Below, piece by piece: positions 7,165-13,585 of a stretch of 24,693 bases of DNA. The stretch spans positions 1-24,693 of IMG/VR virus record IMGVR_UViG_3300009785_000085; one strand, written 5' to 3'. The notes under the pieces are model-generated. The model saw nothing but the letters and a program-made list of their open reading frames with translations, was not told the origin of the DNA and searched no databases. Source of the stretch: a virus. Within the stretch, counting starts at the first letter, position 1; each line of letters opens with the position of its first letter. The position numbers and the translations under genes were made by a program.

Positions 7165-8328
7165 TTAATGTATTGTATATGAGCCGAATCTAGGCTTGGA
7201 TAATATAGAGTAAGTTGCATAGCGGCATGGATCGATTATATGATTGTGATCGTCAATAGGTGTATTAAGTAATGCACCAGTTTTATCTTCACGCCACTTA
7301 TAGTTTCTAAACTCCGATATGGCATTAGACGATGAGGCTAGTATGTTAATCTTGTACCTCTTCAGTAAATCTATTCCTGCATTAATCGAGTCTTTACCTT
7401 TTAGACTTGGAAATATATTATGCCCCATACGTCTTAACTCGCTGATCAGTCTAGGCTCTGCGCTATCTGCGTATATAGGTTTACTGCTTAGCTCTTCACT
7501 TAGCAAGAACTTATGTATGTCAGTAGTCGTCATAGCGGTTCGATATAGATGCTCTTTTACATAAAGGTTTATGTCTTTAGTATATACTGAAACAAGCGTA
7601 CTAGGATCGTTCGTGTAGCCAAAATCCATTCCGTATGCGACAAGCTCTGCGTCTTCAGGTATATGAGTAACCTCAGCATATCGAAATACAGTACTCCGAC
7701 TTGCAGCTCTTTCGCCTAAGCCGTATATCTGCCAATACTGCTCGTCTGTATCTCTAAGTAGCTCGATCTCTTTTTTAATGGAATCTTCAACAAATGGATT
7801 ATCTAAGTACGTTGTTTTAAAAAAGTCGCAGTCCTCTCTAGGCAATACCTTGTCATAGATCCAATGATATTCGTCTGACGGATTAAAGTCAATTACAATC
7901 CTTTCCTGAGTCCTAAATATTAGCTGCTGCCAGTCCTCAAAGTATAACTCGTTGGCTTCATTAATAAAAAGCAGATCCCTTTTACGTCCTCTAATCTTTT
8001 GCGGTTGATCAAGCGAAATGAACTCCACAAGATTACCAAACAGATAATACTCAGAATTAGACTTATTATGGAACTTCTCGCTGTAAAGGTTATGACCTTC
8101 TAGTATGCTCATAAAGTCTCTTAGAACGGTCGCACGTAAGCTAGGGAATGACTTACGGCATACGGTTATGACCTTATTATTATTATTAGTACAATACTCG
8201 AATATGATCCACAGTATTATATTATAGGTTTTGCCAGACCTTGTTCCGCCTTGTTCTACAATAATCTTCTTATCTGAAACCAATAAGTGATCATAAACAA
8301 TGTTAGTCTTTATCTTTAGTTGATCCAA
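7165..8328 (-). CDS. terL: Terminase large subunit
   Basis: A 387-residue ATPase-nuclease that cuts and pumps phage DNA into the prohead. The ATPase domain shows Walker A GGTRSGKT at residues 27-34 and Walker B LLFINEAN at 119-126, with the Glu of the NEAN motif as likely catalytic carboxylate. The C-terminal RNase H-like nuclease domain shows GMDFGYTNDP (Asp235), YADSAEP (Asp288) and the region DDHNHIIDPCRYA (Asp360, Asp366). The total length fits PBSX/Terminase_3-type subunits. The start overlaps the terminase small subunit gene by 26 nt. A promoter follows its stop. No portal gene follows, which is unusual. The identification is firm. Confidence 0.95.
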   Translation of the reverse strand: MDQLKIKTNIVYDHLLVSDKKIIVEQGGTRSGKTYNIILWIIFEYCTNNNNKVITVCRKSFPSLRATVLRDFMSILEGHNLYSEKFHNKSNSEYYLFGNLVEFISLDQPQKIRGRKRDLLFINEANELYFEDWQQLIFRTQERIVIDFNPSDEYHWIYDKVLPREDCDFFKTTYLDNPFVEDSIKKEIELLRDTDEQYWQIYGLGERAASRSTVFRYAEVTHIPEDAELVAYGMDFGYTNDPSTLVSVYTKDINLYVKEHLYRTAMTTTDIHKFLLSEELSSKPIYADSAEPRLISELRRMGHNIFPSLKGKDSINAGIDLLKRYKINILASSSNAISEFRNYKWREDKTGALLNTPIDDHNHIIDPCRYATYSILSKPRFGSYTIH

Positions 8329-8662
8329 TTATCTCAATTTGAAAGTTAGTCGGCATTCCTTCAACACCTGTAATTTCTTGACGTTCTACATAACCTCTGT
8401 TCTTGCCCTTAGTCTTTAAGTAAAAGATAGTTGCTGAGGTGTTATTGTCTGATATTTGTTTATGGAGCTTACTCTCTGCGAAGTCTAAAGCTACGTTTTC
8501 AATATCGGAAACCTCAGCGGCAAAGACCTCATCTTCTTTTAGCCATTTATAGTATGTGCTTCTAGGAATGTCAGCCTCCCTACATGCTACGGTTACAACG
8601 CCTAAACTCTGCTCAAGCGATTTCAGTAAGCTCTCCTTTTTTATGTGTCTACTTTCGTCCAT
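8303..8662 (-). CDS. terS: Terminase small subunit
   Basis: A 119-residue DNA-binding protein. Residues 10-45 form a helix-turn-helix of the type in phage small terminase subunits (SLGVVTVACREADIPRSTYY, followed by KWLKEDEVF). Residues 50-90 are a helical oligomerisation segment containing ALDFAESKLHKQI and ATIFYLKTKGKNRGY, a pattern commonly seen in such subunits. It lies directly upstream of the large subunit and overlaps it by 26 nt. The role is to recognise the packaging start on phage DNA and load the large subunit. Start is preceded by an A-rich tract (AAATAAAACA). Confidence 0.88.
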   Translation of the reverse strand: MDESRHIKKESLLKSLEQSLGVVTVACREADIPRSTYYKWLKEDEVFAAEVSDIENVALDFAESKLHKQISDNNTSATIFYLKTKGKNRGYVERQEITGVEGMPTNFQIEIIGSTKDKD

Positions 8663-8666
8663 TGTT

Positions 8667-8741
8667 TTATTTTTTAGTTTCTCCTTTTATTAATATTAAT
8701 AGTAATAATGCTGCGCAAATTAGCGTGATGCTATATGTCAT
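8667..8741 (-). CDS. Very small membrane peptide (24 aa)
   Basis: ORF of 24 residues, MTYSITLICAALLLLILIKG plus ETKK. It is a single hydrophobic segment with a short charged tail. Its ATG overlaps the TAA of the upstream 44-residue ORF (TAATG), and its stop lies 4 nt before the terminase small subunit start. The arrangement suggests translation, though the size makes this uncertain. Possible roles include a lysis accessory or membrane-acting toxin, without direct evidence. Confidence 0.42.
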   Translation of the reverse strand: MTYSITLICAALLLLILIKGETKK

Positions 8742-8875
8742 TATATTTGTGTTAGTATTATGATTAAAGTTAATGCTATTAAAGTTATACAACCATAAGT
8801 CATAGCTTTCATAGTCGATGTATATTGTTTGTCTGACCTTCCTTGCCTCGATCTAAACTGTCTTTGTTTTTTCAT
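8741..8875 (-). CDS. Small single-pass membrane protein (44 aa)
   Basis: ORF from the ATG at 8875 to TAA at 8743-8741. The first 23 residues are basic and polar (MKKQRQFRSRQGRSDKQYTS), followed by a membrane span (YGCITLIALTLIIILTQI). The start lies 23 nt inside the end of the IbrB-like gene, and its stop overlaps the next ATG. The basic N-terminus predicts an N-in orientation. Function unknown. Confidence 0.5.
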   Translation of the reverse strand: MKKQRQFRSRQGRSDKQYTSTMKAMTYGCITLIALTLIIILTQI

Positions 8876-9518
8876 CTTGTTTATGTTTTAATTTAAGTCT
8901 TATTTGATTAGCTGATTCCCAAGCCTTATTGTATTCTGCGTCAGCGAATAGTTTAGAGAATCCTGTAATGTGTTTTAGCTTGACTAGCTCTTCAACTCCC
9001 ATACCTAATTCGTTGCATATCTCTTTATCGCTCCACCCATTTTCTAACATAGTAAATACCATGCTTGACATCCCCGCTATTGAGTGCATACCTCTTGCTC
9101 TATTATGGCGAACCGTACTTGCCATTCGGTCGTTTATATCCTTTTCCAATACTACGATCGGCAGATAGCCTTTATTACGTTCTAGGATGTCGGCATTAGT
9201 CTTAGCAGTATAGTATCTATGAAATCCGTCTATGATTACATACTTTCCTGATTCTTTGTCTTGTATGGTTACGATCGGCTGAGTATATCCATCATGCTTA
9301 ATAGACGTATATAAGAGTCCCATTTCTTTTTTAGCTACTGAATTAGGGTTGTAGTCGTTTGGCGACACCTCGTCTATTAATACCCATCTTATTCTGTTTA
9401 CTGGCTGCTCTTTTAATGGCGACAAATTATGCAGCAATTCTTTAACCTCTTCAATTAGGTTTATGTTGTTTTCTGTTCTTAACTCTTTTATGAGCAAATT
9501 CTTTAGTGTTGTTTTCAT
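8853..9518 (-). CDS. ibrB: IbrB-like ParB-fold protein
   Basis: A 221-residue protein with a ParB/sulfiredoxin-fold domain. Motifs seen: NDYNPN at residues 54-59, the loop IIDGFHRYY around residues 95-103 containing DGFHR, and STVRHNRARG at 134-143, followed by a helix-turn-helix-like segment (WSDKEICNELGMGVEELVKL). This layout matches the ParB-like partner of the IbrA/YbdN PAPS-reductase-like family; E. coli IbrB and YbdM are encoded beside IbrA and YbdN. Here the pair is the same, with ATGA overlap. The ParB fold can bind CTP or act as a nuclease or ATPase in different families, and I cannot tell which applies. E. coli IbrAB were described as regulators of immunoglobulin-binding protein expression, but their biochemistry is unclear. 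Confidence 0.82.
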   Translation of the reverse strand: MKTTLKNLLIKELRTENNINLIEEVKELLHNLSPLKEQPVNRIRWVLIDEVSPNDYNPNSVAKKEMGLLYTSIKHDGYTQPIVTIQDKESGKYVIIDGFHRYYTAKTNADILERNKGYLPIVVLEKDINDRMASTVRHNRARGMHSIAGMSSMVFTMLENGWSDKEICNELGMGVEELVKLKHITGFSKLFADAEYNKAWESANQIRLKLKHKQDEKTKTV

Positions 9519-10681
9519 ATTAATCCTTTGACGTATTTATCATACTTTCTGTTAATCTCAATGTTTTTGCTGTTTAGCTTTCCGTTTACAAACTTCTTTA
9601 CTGTGTTAAAATGCTGAGACGTTAAAAAGTTGCCAAGCTTAGTAAAGTCAAAGTCTTGCGACAATACTGTTTTTACTATTGTTTTAAAGAAATCCACATA
9701 AACCTTATTTGATACCATGTATTTTTTGTTTTTATCTATATGCTTATTTAGCTTAGTAATAAACTGCTCATCATTAGTAAGATTATCTGCTAGGTATAAT
9801 GCATACTCCTTCCATGAGGTAAACATATAGGGTAAATTAGTTGGGCATCTAAAGGCATCGCTTTTAAGATGTTTGATTGCATTAGTCCCTTCTATCCTTT
9901 CAGCGATCTTATTCCATGTATCGGGTTCGATCTCCTGTATTAATAACAGATTTTGTATTGCGGTTTCGTGATGCAGGTTAGAGATCCGCATATCGCTTAC
10001 ACTTACTCCATGAGTAAATAGAGCATCGTATATTCTATTGTAAACAATATTGTTGTCAAGTATATATTTCCATACATCCGAATAGCTCCAGTCATAAATA
10101 GGGTAAAATGTATAATGTCCTAGTTTTTCGTTTAGCTTCTTGCCCCAAGTAATGTCTTCATAAGTCAAAGAGCTTGTAAGGCTCATCATTCTTTTAGGGC
10201 TTTCCTCTGTTCTAACTCCTGAGATATAACATGATTTTTTATTAGGGAAATGAACATCAAAGATTTCTTTAAATAACTCGTGAAATCCAAACTCTAAATA
10301 CTTGTTTTCTTTTATTGATATATCTGATTTTGTACGCATATGTTTTACGCCCTCTTGCCATATATAAATGTATTTACTATGAGACGATACATTATTGTAC
10401 CACTTCATTGGCATTTGAAACCACATAGGCTCGATCCTTTTGTCCTTAAATACTGATTCGCAATAGTCGGCAGTACCTTGCCATTCAGCTTCTTGGTCAA
10501 CCCATAAAACCTTGAGAGGTAAACGGTTTCGCTCCTCTGCTATTTTTAAAGTAAGGTTAAGGCATACGGTGCTATCCTTACCGCCTGAAAATCCCACGAC
10601 TACATTCTCAAAATCGTCAAACAGTCTATGTATTCTTTTTTCTGCCTCAACTAATACGTTATTCTTACTGTATATTTTCAT
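9515..10681 (-). CDS. ibrA: IbrA-like PAPS-reductase-fold protein (DUF3440 type)
   Basis: A 388-residue enzyme of the adenine nucleotide alpha-hydrolase (PP-loop ATP pyrophosphatase) fold. The loop VVGFSGGKDSTVCL covers residues 28-41 with SGGKDST at 32-38, followed by VLWVDQEAEWQGT near 58-70, which is typical of the DUF3440/IbrA/YbdN group. The C-terminal half (about 150-388) is the family extension containing YISGVRTEESPKR and SDMRISNL. Related proteins include PAPS reductases and DndC of DNA phosphorothioation. The substrate of the IbrA group is not established. The gene overlaps the methyltransferase gene by 17 nt and the IbrB-like gene by 4 nt, so the three are likely made together. Confidence 0.87.
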   Translation of the reverse strand: MKIYSKNNVLVEAEKRIHRLFDDFENVVVGFSGGKDSTVCLNLTLKIAEERNRLPLKVLWVDQEAEWQGTADYCESVFKDKRIEPMWFQMPMKWYNNVSSHSKYIYIWQEGVKHMRTKSDISIKENKYLEFGFHELFKEIFDVHFPNKKSCYISGVRTEESPKRMMSLTSSLTYEDITWGKKLNEKLGHYTFYPIYDWSYSDVWKYILDNNIVYNRIYDALFTHGVSVSDMRISNLHHETAIQNLLLIQEIEPDTWNKIAERIEGTNAIKHLKSDAFRCPTNLPYMFTSWKEYALYLADNLTNDEQFITKLNKHIDKNKKYMVSNKVYVDFFKTIVKTVLSQDFDFTKLGNFLTSQHFNTVKKFVNGKLNSKNIEINRKYDKYVKGLI

Positions 10682-11294
10682 CCTTTTTTAGCGAATTTAT
10701 TGTTTTCTCTAATCTTTTAGAATTAAACTCATTTCCTACAAACCTCATCTTGTTTTTAATTGCACCACGAGCCGAGTTGCCCATCCCGCAAGTAGGATCT
10801 AATAGGATAGCCCCCTCTTTAGCAAGTAATGGAATAGCTATCTTTAAACTATTCTCATCTAATGCCCCTTCTAGATCCTTTAAATCAGGTAATGTAATAT
10901 TAGGGTTTGTGGTTGCTACAATTACTGGATTAGGCAGCACCTTACTTCCTGACTTATATGTTAGTTGATACACCTCTTGATTAAACAATACGCCCTCTAG
11001 ATCTTTGATCGTTTCGTCTAGCCATTTATTACCTGTTTCTAGAAATACATAGCCGTCTACATGATTAACAATCATTTCTTTAATTATACCTATTAGCTTC
11101 TTATATGTCATAGGCTCGTTTTCCTGCCCCGTATGACGTTTGTTTAACGTACACCAATATTTCATATTGCCATCGCCCCAAGGTGGATCAGTATAAAGTA
11201 TATGAGCTTTTTCGCCGTTTAATAATTTATTAAAATCTACATTTTGCACATCTTCATTTGAGACAGTATGCTTACCTATTTTAATTGTTTTCAT
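10665..11294 (-). CDS. DNA amino-methyltransferase, DPPW type
   Basis: A 209-residue predicted SAM-dependent DNA methyltransferase. The catalytic motif DPPW is at residues 36-39 (ILYTDPPWGDG), and the SAM-binding motif DPTCGMG is at 166-172, followed by GNEFNSKRL with the acidic residue that usually contacts SAM ribose. The order DPPW before DPxxGxG is that of beta-class N6-adenine/N4-cytosine enzymes. There is no target recognition domain of normal size between them (residues 40-160 are short), so specificity may be relaxed or come from a partner such as one of the ParB-like proteins. It follows a 92-residue unknown protein by 3 nt and overlaps the IbrA-like gene by 17 nt. Confidence 0.86.
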   Translation of the reverse strand: MKTIKIGKHTVSNEDVQNVDFNKLLNGEKAHILYTDPPWGDGNMKYWCTLNKRHTGQENEPMTYKKLIGIIKEMIVNHVDGYVFLETGNKWLDETIKDLEGVLFNQEVYQLTYKSGSKVLPNPVIVATTNPNITLPDLKDLEGALDENSLKIAIPLLAKEGAILLDPTCGMGNSARGAIKNKMRFVGNEFNSKRLEKTINSLKKDENIQ

Positions 11295-11297
11295 AAT

Positions 11298-11576
11298 TTA
11301 TATTTTTGCTCGATTAATTATTGCAGTAGAGTCTTCAAAGCCTTGATCGTCTGTCATAACCCAATACTTAAATGTGCCTATGTTATAATAAATGTATTCT
11401 TTATTGTAAAATTTTTCTACATATCCATTATCCTTAATAAAATTCATGGCGGTTAAGAATTTAGCGTCTGGATAGTATTTTCTGCATATCCAACTATGCG
11501 GAATATTAGCCATTGATTTTGCAAACATAAATGTCGTTTCTAATTCCAAGAATAAATGGATCTCTTCTTTTGTCAT
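11298..11576 (-). CDS. Conserved small phage protein beside methyltransferase (92 aa)
   Basis: A 92-residue protein starting MTKEEIHLFLELETTFMFAK. It contains IPHSWICRKYYPDAKF, FIKDNGYVEKFYNKEYIYYN and IGTFKYWVMT, ending AIINRAKI. The pattern of H-S-W, an aromatic strand with YWVM and a terminal INRA is one I recall from many unrelated phages, always without a known function. The start overlaps the SpeD stop by ATGA and the stop lies 3 nt before the methyltransferase start. Its place between two SAM-using enzymes makes a link with modification plausible, but there is no motif that proves it. Confidence 0.65.
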   Translation of the reverse strand: MTKEEIHLFLELETTFMFAKSMANIPHSWICRKYYPDAKFLTAMNFIKDNGYVEKFYNKEYIYYNIGTFKYWVMTDDQGFEDSTAIINRAKI

Positions 11577-11941
11577 AATGATGTCCCTCTTAATATTACT
11601 GTTTCCTTTAGATCCTTTGGAAGAAATAAGTTGTTAATGTATTCAATCACAGAATCATGTTGAAAGTCTTTACAAGAATAAATGTCGGCAGAAAAATAAT
11701 TTAACTCAGGAAACGCATGGAAAGTAAAATGAGACTCCATAAATATAATGCCTCCAGTAATCCCTGTGCTTTTGATGTCAATCATTGTTTCGTCTACTAC
11801 ATAGATTAAAGGATCAGAGAGCGGTTTTAAGCCTATCAATTTAGTTATATCTAGTAACATATCTCTGATAAGAGCTGAGTCGCATAGAGGCTCTTTACCG
11901 CATCCATAGGCGTCTATTAATAAATGTTTTCCGTCCTTCAT
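11573..11941 (-). CDS. speD: S-adenosylmethionine decarboxylase proenzyme
   Basis: A 122-residue homologue of class 1B AdoMet decarboxylase, which makes decarboxylated SAM (the aminopropyl donor for spermidine) through a self-generated pyruvoyl group. Seen: the N-terminal HLLIDAYGCGKEPL, the processing site FMES at residues 67-70 with Glu69-Ser70, His75 in HFTFHAFPEL and Cys90 in ADIYSC. The Ser-His-Cys spacing (70, 75, 90) is the same as Ser63, His68, Cys83 of Thermotoga maritima, so self-cleavage and catalysis appear intact. The usual HTWPE is HAFPE here. Its TAATG junction and ATGA junction join it to a ParB-like gene and the 92-residue gene. No spermidine synthase (speE) is visible, so its product may serve the host polyamine pathway, lower SAM, or feed DNA modification. 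Confidence 0.9.
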   Translation of the reverse strand: MKDGKHLLIDAYGCGKEPLCDSALIRDMLLDITKLIGLKPLSDPLIYVVDETMIDIKSTGITGGIIFMESHFTFHAFPELNYFSADIYSCKDFQHDSVIEYINNLFLPKDLKETVILRGTSL

Positions 11942-12489
11942 TATTCTTGTGCTACATTAAACTCATGACCACATTCTGGGCACATGGTTTCTATGAATTT
12001 TTTTTCTGTTCCTTTTTGGAATGTCCCGCCTATTTGATCAACGCCCTTTTGGATGTCTTCGTCAGTCACTTCTTTATCGGATTGACTAGGAAACATTGAT
12101 GGCTCAAACGCAGTAGTTTCGTCTTTGTTTTCCCATACTCCTAATCCCCATTCGTTTAACTCGCTAGACTTCCAGTCGTTGGCTAAGATGTCCCAATCCC
12201 ACTCTCCAAAGCTTACGTTATCTTTTATAATGAACTGCTCTATTTGGGCTTCTGTGAGGTTCTCTGCTCTTATTATAGGGATCTCTTTTAGTCCAATCTC
12301 TTTACAAGCCAAGTATCTCATATTACCGCCTATGATACCACCCTCGCTGTTTACAACGATTGGTCTTAGGTTTAACATTTCAGGAAATTCTTTAATACTT
12401 TTTACTAGCTTTTTAAATTCGGCTTGTTTTATTGTCCTTGGATTTACAGGATTTGAAAACACTTCGTTTATCTTAACTTTCTCAATCAT
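11941..12489 (-). CDS. ParB-fold protein with C-terminal zinc motif
   Basis: A 182-residue protein with an N-terminal ParB/Srx-like domain: NPRTI at residues 16-20, a helix, then IVVNSEGGIIGGNMRYLACK at 44-63 with GGNMR in the position of the usual G-x-H-R loop. The His of canonical ParB is replaced by Met. A helical segment follows (residues 75-120), and the end has CPECGHEF (170-177), half a zinc ribbon. ParB-like proteins of this type are often next to or fused to phage DNA methyltransferases. Here the methyltransferase is two genes downstream. It could guide modification enzymes to DNA. It ends in TAATG with speD. Confidence 0.78.
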   Translation of the reverse strand: MIEKVKINEVFSNPVNPRTIKQAEFKKLVKSIKEFPEMLNLRPIVVNSEGGIIGGNMRYLACKEIGLKEIPIIRAENLTEAQIEQFIIKDNVSFGEWDWDILANDWKSSELNEWGLGVWENKDETTAFEPSMFPSQSDKEVTDEDIQKGVDQIGGTFQKGTEKKFIETMCPECGHEFNVAQE

Positions 12490-12492
12490 GGT

Positions 12493-12882
12493 TTATTTGT
12501 TTTTTAATGTCTCTTCTATTAATTTTTTCTCAAGTCTTTTACACTTTTTTTCTAAGTAGCTAATCTTGTTAATCTCGTCGTGAGATATATCAGGATCAAA
12601 AAGGAACTGACTCTCTAATTTTATTAATGTTGTATTGTGCTGTTGATAATAAGGATATTTTTTATAGCTATGCATTACATTTGCCATATTGATTTTCTTA
12701 CCGTTTTGATCATAAAACAGAACTATATTTTTCCATCTCATTTTTAGCTTGTCCCTTAACAAGTAAGTAAGTAGGGAGCGAACCTCAACGACCTTGCGCT
12801 CCCGATTATCTTTAAAGACATCGATCCCTGAAAGCTCAGAGATCTTATCTGCTATATTTATTGGTTTTAAATTATTTAGCAT
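12493..12882 (-). CDS. DnaA domain IV-like DNA-binding protein with coiled-coil tail
   Basis: A 129-residue protein. Residues 10-75 resemble the C-terminal DNA-binding domain of DnaA: DNRERKVVEVRSLLTYLLRD then a helix-turn-helix region ending in NMANVMHSYKKYPYY, analogous to the DHSTVLHA-type recognition loop. The AAA+ part of DnaA is absent. Residues 95-129 are Lys/Glu/Leu-rich and look like a coiled coil. It overlaps the preceding ParB-like gene by 11 nt. It may bind DnaA-box-like sites to start phage replication or to compete with host DnaA. The assignment is from remote pattern similarity, hence moderate confidence. Confidence 0.6.
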   Translation of the reverse strand: MLNNLKPINIADKISELSGIDVFKDNRERKVVEVRSLLTYLLRDKLKMRWKNIVLFYDQNGKKINMANVMHSYKKYPYYQQHNTTLIKLESQFLFDPDISHDEINKISYLEKKCKRLEKKLIEETLKNK

Positions 12883-13579
12883 ATTTTTTATATAAATCAG
12901 TTAAATACCTTGTTTGATCAGAGGCATTTGTATAATGTTCTAGGTAATGTTTTTTGTTTATTTTTTCTATTATCTTATAATCTAAGCCTTTGAAATTATA
13001 ATCTAAACTTTTTAATATCCTGCTAATATTTGCTGAGTAAGAATTAAATTTCGGGTTTTTATTATTTGACAATATTTTAATACAATTATAGATTCGACAA
13101 GCTGTAGAAATATCTGCTGTGAATTTATTGTTTTGTAGTGTTTTTGTAATGTTGTTTTTTTGACCGACCGATAATAATGTCAATATGTTTGTTTTACTAA
13201 ACTTCTTTTTAGATTCAATATACCAGTCGTTACATACCTCTAAGGCGTCTATGCATTCTTTGTTTCCTTTTGCAGCATTACGAAGAGCGAAATCAAAGGC
13301 AGTCCATTTTTTACTTATTTGTAAGTCATGGATATTCTCTTCTTTAAAATTAGATACAACATAATAAGAGATTGGTATTTCTAATTCTTTGGCGACCTGT
13401 AGCCTGTGTTGACCGTCTATAACACCGTGCTTATAGTTTACCATCATTGGCGTTTGTAACCCGATTAATTCTACAGACTCTTTTATTCTTTTGACATTGT
13501 TAATGTCTAGAAGTCTGTTTCCAATAATTTTTGTAAATAGATTGTAATTTTTTGTTGATTTAATTTGTTGTTGTTTCAT
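12872..13579 (-). CDS. ParB-fold protein, AT-rich
   Basis: A 235-residue protein starting MKQQQIKSTKNYNLFTKIIG. A ParB/Srx-like domain covers about residues 10-90, with VIDGQHRLQVAKELEIPISY at 53-72 (DGQHR at 55-59), and a helical region follows. The C-terminal 120 residues are rich in Asn, Lys and Ile and show no known domain. I recall similar proteins in flavobacterial phages and mobile elements. It appears more AT-rich than the flanking exonuclease and ParB-zinc genes. It begins 7 nt after the exonuclease stop and overlaps the DnaA-like gene by 11 nt. Likely DNA-binding or nucleotide-dependent; enzymatic activity is unknown. Confidence 0.74.
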   Translation of the reverse strand: MKQQQIKSTKNYNLFTKIIGNRLLDINNVKRIKESVELIGLQTPMMVNYKHGVIDGQHRLQVAKELEIPISYYVVSNFKEENIHDLQISKKWTAFDFALRNAAKGNKECIDALEVCNDWYIESKKKFSKTNILTLLSVGQKNNITKTLQNNKFTADISTACRIYNCIKILSNNKNPKFNSYSANISRILKSLDYNFKGLDYKIIEKINKKHYLEHYTNASDQTRYLTDLYKKYAK

Positions 13580-13585
13580 GTTTAT

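Noticed and set aside
8853-10681. A complete Dnd phosphorothioation system
   Set aside because: Only the PAPS-reductase-like fold is shared with DndC. The sequence fits DUF3440/IbrA better, and DndA, DndB, DndD and DndE are not in the window.
12125-12559. 144-codon ORF on the plus strand with hydrophobic stretches
   Set aside because: It is the antisense of the ParB-like and DnaA-like genes, which carry recognisable motifs; the apparent hydrophobicity is what antisense of charged AT-rich coding sequence gives.
8853-13579. A ParABS partition locus of a phage-plasmid
   Set aside because: Three ParB-fold proteins are present but no ParA ATPase or clustered parS-like repeats are seen, and the neighbours are modification enzymes.
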